Assembly: GCA_050262615.1 (NCBI GenBank)
Contig: JBLNEL010000313.1
Location: 1-11,861 of the forward strand
DNA from: JAUZPB01 sp050262615
GTDB lineage: Bacteria; Bacteroidota; Ignavibacteria; Ignavibacteriales; SURF-24
Direction of reading: 5' to 3'
DNA: 11,861 bases
Shown: piece by piece, positions 6,124 to 11,861 of the stretch
How the letters are laid out: every line of letters starts with the position of its first letter
Position numbering within the stretch: the first letter of the stretch is position 1
Translations under genes and position numbers: made by a program
The notes under the pieces: model-generated
What the model saw: the letters and a program-made list of their open reading frames with translations, nothing else
Told to the model about the DNA's origin: nothing
The model's database searches: none

Positions 6124-9100
6124 ATGCGCACTATTAACAGACACTTTGTTATTCCTTTTTCTGCTGTTCTGGCGTGCTTTTTATGGATCCTTGTTCTGAG
6201 TGGTTTTTCATACTCACAGCGCGGATTCATCAACTTCGAGCATATTTCTATCGAACAGGGACTTTCACAAAGCTCAGTAAACTGTATTTTGCAGGACAGT
6301 AAAGGCTTTATCTGGATAGGTACGGCCGATGGCCTTAACCGCTACGACGGCTATAGCTTTAAGGTCTTCAGAAGTAATCCTTTACGCCAGGGCTCTATCT
6401 CAGATAACGGTGTTACTGCAATTTATGAGGATAAGGAAGGTAATATCTGGATCGGTACAATACTCGGATACCTGAACAGGTTCGACAGATCAACCGAACA
6501 GTTTACTAAATATACTCTGAGTTCCGACTCACTTTTTGCCGGCTCCGGAGCAATGGGAAACCTGGCTGAATATCCTCTGACTTTCTCCAGATTTAATGAT
6601 AATTCAATTACCGCTATTTATGGTGATAGATCAGGAGAAATTTGGTTCGGCACCTGGGGAAAAGGACTTTTTAAGTTCGATAGATATAAAAAAAGTTTTA
6701 CTAATTATTCCCATAACGAGAAAAATCCTAATACGCTAAGCAGCAACAGGGTTTTATCAATAATAGAAGATAAGAGCCGCAACCTCTGGGTAGCGACTTT
6801 TGGCGGGGGAGTAAATAAGGTTATACGGATCTATCAGACAGGCCAGGTGAAAGAGCGCCTTGATTTTATTCATTATGTTAATGTTCCGGAGGATGATAAT
6901 TCATTAAGCGATAATCGCGTAATATCTGTACTTGAAGACAGAGATGGAGCTATTTGGGCCGGGACATTCGGCGGAGGACTAAACAAGCTTTTACTATCTA
7001 AGGCAGGGGCGTTTATTCCGGAGAAGAACAATCCGGATGTTAAATTTATAAGATTTCTTCGCGATGATAAAAAGAACTCTGTAAGCAGCAACCGCATAAT
7101 GAGGATCATTCAGGATCAGTTTGGACAGATCTGGATTGCCACTTTCGGCGGTGGATTGAACAGGCTTGATCCGGTCAGCCAAAAATTCAGCGTTTTTAAG
7201 CATGATCCGCTTGATCCTAATAGTTTAAGTGATAATGACATTATTTCTCTTTATGAAGATCGAACAGGTATAGTCTGGATAGGTACTCACTTAGGGAAGG
7301 GTATTAACAGATATGACCGCAGCAGAAATAAGTTCCTGCATTATAAGAATATTCCAGATGATAAGAACAGCCTCAGCGATAACGTCGTCTGGTCTTTTGC
7401 CGAGGATAAAGACGGAGATATATGGATAGGTACTTACAGGGGAGGACTTAACAGATTTGACAGAAGATCAAAGAAGTTTACTTATTATAAACATGATCCT
7501 AAAAATCCTTACAGCCTAAGCAGTAATCACGTTCGTTCAGTATATATTGACAGCCGGCAGAGAATATGGGTGGGAACCTATAGCGCAGGACTTAATCTTT
7601 TTGATAAGAAAACCGGCCGGTTTTTGAATTTCCGGCATAAAAGTGAGGACCCTTCAAGTTTAAGTGAAAACCAGGTACTTTCAATTCTGGAAGACAAGTC
7701 CGGCACTATATGGATCGGGACCTTCGGCGGCGGACTTGATAAGCTTGTTTATGACGTGGTTAAGAAAACCTATAGCTTTGTTCATTATGCTAATGATCCT
7801 AAGAATCCTGAAAGCCTGAGCGATAACAGGATCTATAAGCTCTTTCAGGACAATTCAGGCCATATATGGGTCGGCACTTTTGGCGGAGGCCTTTGCCAGT
7901 TTGATCCACAAACAGGAAGGTTCACAAGATATAAGCATAATACTGAAGACAAAACAAGCCTTAGTGAAAACCGGGTAATTTCAATTTATGAAGATAAAAA
8001 TGGCTTCCTTTGGATAGGTACTTACGGCGGCGGACTAAACAGGTTTGATGCAAAAACAGGTAAGTTTACTAAGATAACCGAGGATGATACTCCTAACAGT
8101 GTTATATATGGAGTCCTGGAGGATACAAATAACTATCTATGGCTGAGCTCAGATAACGGGCTGCTTAAAGTACATATGACCGACCGCCATTTTGTGCATT
8201 ACGATATGCATGATGGACTTCAGTCAATGGAATTCAGCGGCGGAGCTTATTTGAAAACCCGCAGCGGGGAGATGTACTTCGGCGGCATAAACGGCTTTAA
8301 TTGCTTTTACCCCGACAGCATAAATGAAAATTCGCATATTCCTCCGCTTGCAATAAGTTCTTTTAAGATCTTTAACCGTGAAGTCGATGGACCGAAAGAT
8401 AAAATTGTCCTTGAAAGCAAACATAACTTCTTTACTTTTGAATTTGCAGCATTAGACTACACAAACTCTGAACAGAACCGGTATGCCTATAAACTGGAAG
8501 GCTTTGATAACGAGTGGCATTATACCGATGCTTCAAGAAGGTTTGCCAGCTATACTAACCTTGATCCGGGAAAGTATGTCTTTAAGCTAAGAGGTTCAAA
8601 TAACGATGGCATATGGAATGAAGAAGGTATTGAGGTTCCAATTGTAATACTTCCTCCATTTTATAAGACATGGTGGTTTATTCTTTTTGCTTTTATTCTT
8701 GTAGGAGGTACTGTAAGCTACTTTATTATAGGTCATGTTAAGCACCTGCTTGCAATTGAAAGACTAAAAGGTAAAGTTGCTGCCGATCTCCATGACAGTG
8801 TCGGCTCAGGATTAACTGAGATATCTATATTAAGTGAAGTAATCTCAAGCCGGTTGTGTGACGTACCAGAGGATATAAAGGAAAAACTGCATAATATAAA
8901 CGAAACTTCAGGATATCTGATAGATAATATGAGTGATATCGTCTGGGTGGTAAACCCCAGCCGTGATACTTTGTATGACTTGATTTTAAGACTTAAGGAT
9001 ACTTATTCTGAGATATTTAATTCACTTGGAGTTTCTTTTAAGGTAAATAACCTTGAACTTCTAAGAAGCGTAAGACTCCCGATGGAGCATAAACAGAACC

Positions 9101-9396
9101 TGTATCTGATATTTAAGGAAGGAATAAATAACTGCCTGAAACATTCAGGATGTAAAAACCTTGTACTGGATGCAAGACTGCATGGCAGAAGACTGGAGTT
9201 AGTCTTAAGAGATAATGGAAGAGGATTTGACCTTAAAAAGATTCAGATGGGAAATGGCTTAAATAATATGAGAAAAAGAGCAAAAAGCATTGGCGGCCAT
9301 TTGGTCATTGAATCTTCTTTAGAAAATGGTACATTAATCAAGTTTTCAGGCAATATCCCAAGACTCAGATCTTTTATCCTGAAACATACAGGCTAA
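6124..9396 (+). CDS. double beta-propeller sensor histidine kinase (Reg_prop/Y_Y_Y/HisKA_3-type)
   Basis: This 1090-residue sensor starts with a signal peptide or anchor (about 1-31). Residues 35-735 are a tandem series of about 14 Reg_prop blades, each built as 'SLS-N-V--I-EDk-G-iWiGTfgGGLnrfd'; the first 'WIGT' is at 64 and the last degenerate blade ends near FGGINGFN (about 720). Fourteen fits two seven-bladed propellers, as in Bacteroides hybrid sensors. A Y_Y_Y domain (about 745-846, with YAYKLEGF) and one membrane span (about 849-872) follow. The cytoplasmic part has a HisKA_3-like box with phosphoacceptor His890 in DLHDSVGS, then a GHKL ATPase: N box with Glu999 and Asn1003, DNGRGFD at 1030-1036, GNGLNNM at 1043-1049. 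No receiver or AraC domain is fused, so it is not a complete hybrid protein. Ligands of such sensors are often periplasmic oligosaccharides; that is family knowledge, not shown here. The ATG has no visible Shine-Dalgarno site. It probably phosphorylates the regulator encoded next. Confidence 0.92.
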   Translation: MRTINRHFVIPFSAVLACFLWILVLSGFSYSQRGFINFEHISIEQGLSQSSVNCILQDSKGFIWIGTADGLNRYDGYSFKVFRSNPLRQGSISDNGVTAIYEDKEGNIWIGTILGYLNRFDRSTEQFTKYTLSSDSLFAGSGAMGNLAEYPLTFSRFNDNSITAIYGDRSGEIWFGTWGKGLFKFDRYKKSFTNYSHNEKNPNTLSSNRVLSIIEDKSRNLWVATFGGGVNKVIRIYQTGQVKERLDFIHYVNVPEDDNSLSDNRVISVLEDRDGAIWAGTFGGGLNKLLLSKAGAFIPEKNNPDVKFIRFLRDDKKNSVSSNRIMRIIQDQFGQIWIATFGGGLNRLDPVSQKFSVFKHDPLDPNSLSDNDIISLYEDRTGIVWIGTHLGKGINRYDRSRNKFLHYKNIPDDKNSLSDNVVWSFAEDKDGDIWIGTYRGGLNRFDRRSKKFTYYKHDPKNPYSLSSNHVRSVYIDSRQRIWVGTYSAGLNLFDKKTGRFLNFRHKSEDPSSLSENQVLSILEDKSGTIWIGTFGGGLDKLVYDVVKKTYSFVHYANDPKNPESLSDNRIYKLFQDNSGHIWVGTFGGGLCQFDPQTGRFTRYKHNTEDKTSLSENRVISIYEDKNGFLWIGTYGGGLNRFDAKTGKFTKITEDDTPNSVIYGVLEDTNNYLWLSSDNGLLKVHMTDRHFVHYDMHDGLQSMEFSGGAYLKTRSGEMYFGGINGFNCFYPDSINENSHIPPLAISSFKIFNREVDGPKDKIVLESKHNFFTFEFAALDYTNSEQNRYAYKLEGFDNEWHYTDASRRFASYTNLDPGKYVFKLRGSNNDGIWNEEGIEVPIVILPPFYKTWWFILFAFILVGGTVSYFIIGHVKHLLAIERLKGKVAADLHDSVGSGLTEISILSEVISSRLCDVPEDIKEKLHNINETSGYLIDNMSDIVWVVNPSRDTLYDLILRLKDTYSEIFNSLGVSFKVNNLELLRSVRLPMEHKQNLYLIFKEGINNCLKHSGCKNLVLDARLHGRRLELVLRDNGRGFDLKKIQMGNGLNNMRKRAKSIGGHLVIESSLENGTLIKFSGNIPRLRSFILKHTG

Positions 9397-9415
9397 TTAA
9401 ACACGCAGGCTAATT
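9382..9415 (+). repeat. 17-base tandem duplication spanning the kinase stop codon
   Basis: AAACATACAGGCTAATT at 9382-9398 is followed directly by AAACACGCAGGCTAATT at 9399-9415, differing at two bases. The first copy encodes the last residues (KHTG) and the TAA stop; the second is untranslated. A duplication of the gene end is the simplest reading. Confidence 0.85.
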
Positions 9416-9513
9416 CCCTTAATGGGCGTGAGGGATGGGAAAATAAAATATGTTATTAAAATATCTCTGTTTACAAATAAATAGAGAACCGAGAGGAGCA
9501 TTCAGAGGGAAAG

Positions 9514-10152
9514 ATGATTACAGTTGTAATAGTAGAAGACAATAAAATAATCCGTGAAGGATTAGCAGCACTTATTAATGGAACCGAAGGTTTTTCGTGC
9601 ATTGCTGCTTTTGGTGATTGCGAAAGTTTCTTAAGAAGCCTTGAAGTTACCAATGTTGACGTAGTTCTTATGGATATTGGACTGCCCGGTATGTCAGGCA
9701 TTGATGGTGTTATAAAAGCAAAAAAAATTAACCCTGACCTGAATATTCTTATACTTACAGTATATGAAGAGAGCAAGCTTATTTTTGAAGCTCTCTGTGC
9801 AGGTGCCTGCGGTTATCTCGTAAAGAAAACTCCTCCTTCAAGGCTTCTGGAGGCAATTAAAGATGCTTACGAAGGCGGTTCCCCAATGAGCTCTCATATT
9901 GCCAGAAAGATTGTATCTGTCTTCCAGCAGAACAGCAGTCCTTATATGCCCGATTCACAATTTGATCTTACCTTAAGGGAAAAAGAGGTCTTAACCGGCC
10001 TGGCCGAGGGAAGCAGTTATCATGATATCGCCGGCAGCCTTTTTATAAGTATCGATACTGTAAGACACCATATAAGAAATATCTACAGAAAACTTCATGT
10101 GCATTCGCAATCAGAGGCAGTAGCAAAAGCTTTAAGAAAAGGTTTAATCTAA
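9514..10152 (+). CDS. NarL/FixJ-family response regulator
   Basis: This is a 212-residue two-domain transcription factor. The receiver domain (1-120) has the acidic pair Glu8/Asp9, phosphoacceptor Asp54 in VVLMDIGLPGM, Thr82 in LTVYEE and the conserved Lys104 in YLVKK. A LuxR-type helix-turn-helix fills about 150-207: LTLREKEVLTGLAEG, then DIAGSLFISIDTVRHHIRNI, and KLHVHSQSEAVAKAL. All key residues are intact, so phosphorylation-controlled DNA binding is expected. The ATG has AGAGGG at 9504-9509 close upstream, and a second purine block, GAGAGGAG, at 9491-9498. The gene follows the sensor kinase by 117 bases. HisKA_3 kinases typically pair with NarL-type regulators, so the two form a cognate pair with good confidence. 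Targets are unknown; the adjacent efflux operon is the nearest candidate. Confidence 0.93.
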   Translation: MITVVIVEDNKIIREGLAALINGTEGFSCIAAFGDCESFLRSLEVTNVDVVLMDIGLPGMSGIDGVIKAKKINPDLNILILTVYEESKLIFEALCAGACGYLVKKTPPSRLLEAIKDAYEGGSPMSSHIARKIVSVFQQNSSPYMPDSQFDLTLREKEVLTGLAEGSSYHDIAGSLFISIDTVRHHIRNIYRKLHVHSQSEAVAKALRKGLI

Positions 10153-10163
10153 ACCGGAATTTT

Positions 10164-10195
10164 GCGGCTCCATTGAAATTACAGGAGCCGCTTTC
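10164..10195 (+). terminator. terminator hairpin after the response regulator gene
   Basis: GCGGCTCC at 10164-10171 pairs with GGAGCCGC at 10184-10191 across a 12-base loop, followed by TTTCT. The stem is strong, the T tract short. It begins 11 bases after the TAA and separates the two-component genes from the efflux operon. Confidence 0.65.
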
Positions 10196-10220
10196 TAGCC
10201 TGATGTTAACTCCGTTCATC

Positions 10221-10346
10221 CTATGATTTTACCACTTCAGCCGTCAATTTCCCCGCTTCGGCCGATTTAGACTTTTTACCCTCTTTTAATATTGATAGTT
10301 TTGATCCATAGAATTCCAGATAATCTGTTTTTAAGATTAAATCAAA
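10221..10346 (-). pseudogene. possible remnant reading frame on the minus strand
   Basis: A minus-strand frame is open for 41 codons between a stop at 10347-10349 and its own TAG at 10221-10223. It has no ATG. The translation looks protein-like: an aromatic patch (DYLEFYGSK), then a Lys/Ala/Glu-rich stretch (AEAGKLTAEVVKS). It lies in the gap between the response regulator and the efflux operon and would be the only gene on this strand. It may be the decayed end of a gene, or simply chance in a 300-base gap. No family is recognised. Confidence 0.2.
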
Positions 10347-10382
10347 CTAAATAAATCCGTATCGCTAAATAAATCTGTATCG
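10347..10382 (+). repeat. 18-base tandem duplication upstream of the efflux operon
   Basis: The unit CTAAATAAATCYGTATCG occurs at 10347-10364 and 10365-10382, directly adjoining, with one difference in 18 (C or T at unit position 12). It lies about 70-107 bases before the start of the membrane-fusion gene, in the region where its promoter would be expected. A paired regulator site is possible, but simple duplication is enough to explain it. Confidence 0.8.
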
Positions 10383-10453
10383 CAATCAGATCGATATAAC
10401 CGAAATCGAGAGAGTATAAAAGCGAACGGCGAAAATAATTAAGAGGCAGAGCA

Positions 10454-11500
10454 ATGAAAAAAGTAAAATTAACACTGGGCTTCGTGGTCATAGCCGGAAT
10501 TATTATATCAATATTAATATTTAATAAGAATTCCAGAGAAGCACAGATTGAAAAATCTTCTTATGAGAATATAACAGTATCAGTTGCCCCGGTTAACGAA
10601 GAGGAATTTTCCGAAGACCTCTCGATCATAGGTACTGTAAATGCAAATAACGATGTTTCAGTTATCTCCGAGACTCAGGGTAAAGTCTTAAAAGTATTTG
10701 TAAAAACAGGGGATCATGTTTCTGAAGGATCCGTAATAGCAGTTGTTGATGATGAACTGAAGAAAGCTGCATTTACAACCGCAAAAGTAAATTTCGAGAA
10801 AGCAAAAAAGGACCTGCAGAGAATTGAAGCTCTTTACAATGAGAAGAACGTCTCTGATTCCGACTTAGAAGGAGCCAGACTGGCTGCTTCAGCTGCTGAA
10901 GCACAGTATATTGCAGCTAACCGTACATTAAATGACACAAAAATAAAAGCGCCTATCTCAGGAGTAATTGCCGACAGATATATTAACTTAGGTACAATGG
11001 TTGGCCCAGGTACTCCTGTTGCCAATATTATTGATATTTCAAGACTTAAGGTAAGAGTAAGTCTGCCTGAAAAAGATGTCTTTAAGATCAAAACAGGCGA
11101 TAGGGTAAATCTTAAGACTGATGTTTATCCTGGTATGGTTTATTCAGGCTCTGTTGAAACAATAAGTTCAAAAGCCGATAACGGGCATAACTATCCTGTT
11201 GATATTGTACTTCCAAATAATTCAAAAAATCCGCTTAAAGCCGGAATGTTTGCCCAGGTTGAATTCCAGACACTCGGAAAACGTCATGCACTTACTATTC
11301 CGCGCGCTTCAATTCTTAACAGCATTAAAAATCCGCAGGTCTTCGTTGTTGAAAACGGTGTTGCTAAACTAAAAGATATTGTTGTCGGAAAGGAAGCCAA
11401 TCATAAGATTGAAGTAGTCTCAGGACTGAAACAGGGAGAAAGGGTAGTAACCAGCGGCCAGAATAACTTAAGTGACAATATTAAAGTAAATGTTAATTGA
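10454..11500 (+). CDS. RND efflux periplasmic adaptor (membrane-fusion protein)
   Basis: This 348-residue protein of the AcrA/MdtA/HlyD class links an inner-membrane RND pump to an outer-membrane channel. Residues 5-24 form an N-terminal membrane anchor; no lipobox cysteine is present, so it is not a lipoprotein. The split lipoyl domain is at about 66-100 (VISETQGKVLKVFVKTGDHV) and 163-193 (KIKAPISGVIADRYINLG, TPVANI). Between them is a short alpha-helical hairpin (about 101-160) rich in Ala, Lys and Glu. A beta-barrel domain (198-272, ending LKAGMFAQVEF) and a membrane-proximal domain (275-345) complete the usual order. The length is typical of short adaptors. The RND pump gene starts 50 bases downstream, so the two form an operon. 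Substrate cannot be read from the sequence; no metal-binding His/Met clusters of CusB type are visible. Confidence 0.92.
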   Translation: MKKVKLTLGFVVIAGIIISILIFNKNSREAQIEKSSYENITVSVAPVNEEEFSEDLSIIGTVNANNDVSVISETQGKVLKVFVKTGDHVSEGSVIAVVDDELKKAAFTTAKVNFEKAKKDLQRIEALYNEKNVSDSDLEGARLAASAAEAQYIAANRTLNDTKIKAPISGVIADRYINLGTMVGPGTPVANIIDISRLKVRVSLPEKDVFKIKTGDRVNLKTDVYPGMVYSGSVETISSKADNGHNYPVDIVLPNNSKNPLKAGMFAQVEFQTLGKRHALTIPRASILNSIKNPQVFVVENGVAKLKDIVVGKEANHKIEVVSGLKQGERVVTSGQNNLSDNIKVNVN

Positions 11501-11550
11501 ATTTAAGTGTATCTCTGCAGCTAAATGAAAAATATTTTTGAGGCAATAAA

Positions 11551-11861
11551 ATGACAATTACTGAATTATCAATAAAAAGACCACCATTAATCATTGTAAT
11601 CTTTACTGTGCTTGGTGTACTTGGCTACTTTAGCTATAACCAGCTTAAGTATGAGCTTATCCCGGATGTTACTCCGCCATATGTGACTGTTACGACTGTT
11701 TATCCGGGAGGATCGCCGCATGAGGTTGAAACTTCAATTACCAAACCAATTGAAGATGCAGTTTCATCAGTAGACAAACTTAAAAGGGTTTTCTCAAGCT
11801 CAACTGAGGGCGTTTCATTTGTCTTTGTTGAATTTACACAAACTGCTGATGCCGATGTGGC
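11551..11861 (+). CDS. RND-family efflux pump, N-terminal part (cut by window edge)
   Basis: The first 103 codons of an inner-membrane RND transporter (AcrB/MexF-like) are visible; such proteins normally have about 1000-1050 residues and exchange protons for drugs or other hydrophobic compounds. The ATG follows GAGG at 11540-11543. The start ITELSIKRPP, the first membrane helix (about residues 11-30), and the conserved 'ELIPDVTPPYVTVTTVYPGGSP' region with HEVE and the 'ITKPIEDAV' segment are all diagnostic of the family. In drug pumps the conserved motif reads YPGASPEEVE; here it is YPGGSPHEVE, an ordinary variation. With the adaptor gene just upstream it forms a tripartite pump lacking, within the window, only the outer-membrane TolC-like channel. 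Confidence 0.93.
   Translation, partial: MTITELSIKRPPLIIVIFTVLGVLGYFSYNQLKYELIPDVTPPYVTVTTVYPGGSPHEVETSITKPIEDAVSSVDKLKRVFSSSTEGVSFVFVEFTQTADADV

Larger units (their letters stand above)
10153..10453. other. 301-base gap before the efflux operon
   Basis: The gap holds the terminator hairpin at its left end, the doubtful minus-strand frame in the middle, and the 18-base tandem duplication at 10347-10382. It ends with the ribosome site AGAGG (10442-10446) of the next gene. No confident -35/-10 pair was found. The promoter of the efflux operon must lie here if the upstream terminator is effective. Confidence 0.5.

Noticed and set aside
6240..8320. Repetitive DNA that could be taken for a tandem-repeat array or assembly error
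   Set aside because: The periodicity follows the roughly 48-50 residue Reg_prop blades, the frame stays open throughout, and the copies diverge at the base level as expected for an old protein repeat.

Overview
The window is AT-rich and every recognisable gene lies on the + strand. Gene content points to the Bacteroidota/Chlorobiota/Ignavibacteriota group: a Bacteroidetes-style TonB with its N-terminal 'KNKAYGAYLLRKHY' motif, a DUF5777-type beta-barrel protein, and a giant Reg_prop/Y_Y_Y sensor kinase. Most genes have clear purine-rich Shine-Dalgarno sites, which are weak in classical Bacteroidetes, so an Ignavibacteria-like lineage is my preferred guess. This is inference, not a database match.

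Layout. At 1-72 is the last 23 codons of an unidentified gene. At 226-3216 is a secreted M16C zinc metallopeptidase (presequence-protease/PreP type) with all its catalytic residues, closed by a strong intrinsic terminator. At 3468-4343 is a DUF5777-type outer-membrane barrel. The 328-base gap 4344-4671 holds a direct repeat, a weak terminator, a perfect 12-bp hairpin and two dyads. At 4672-4938 is an 88-residue helical protein of unknown function, followed at 5060-5890 by a TonB-family energy transducer without ExbB/ExbD.

At 6124-9396 is a 1090-residue membrane sensor kinase: signal peptide, about 14 propeller blades, Y_Y_Y domain, one membrane span, HisKA_3-type histidine domain and ATPase. 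Its probable partner, a NarL/LuxR-type response regulator, is at 9514-10152. Together they look like a split version of the hybrid two-component systems of Bacteroidetes. After a hairpin terminator and a 301-base gap comes an efflux operon: an RND membrane-fusion protein (10454-11500) and the first 103 codons of its RND pump (11551 to the window edge).

How the genes may work together: almost all products act at the envelope. The sensor/regulator pair could control the downstream RND operon, or the tonB gene upstream, but no operator was recognised. The most distinctive non-coding feature is a set of short imperfect tandem duplications in four separate intergenic regions, two of them overlapping stop codons, plus one terminator stem sequence used twice. 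I saw no tRNA, rRNA, CRISPR, insertion sequence or obvious novel defence system.
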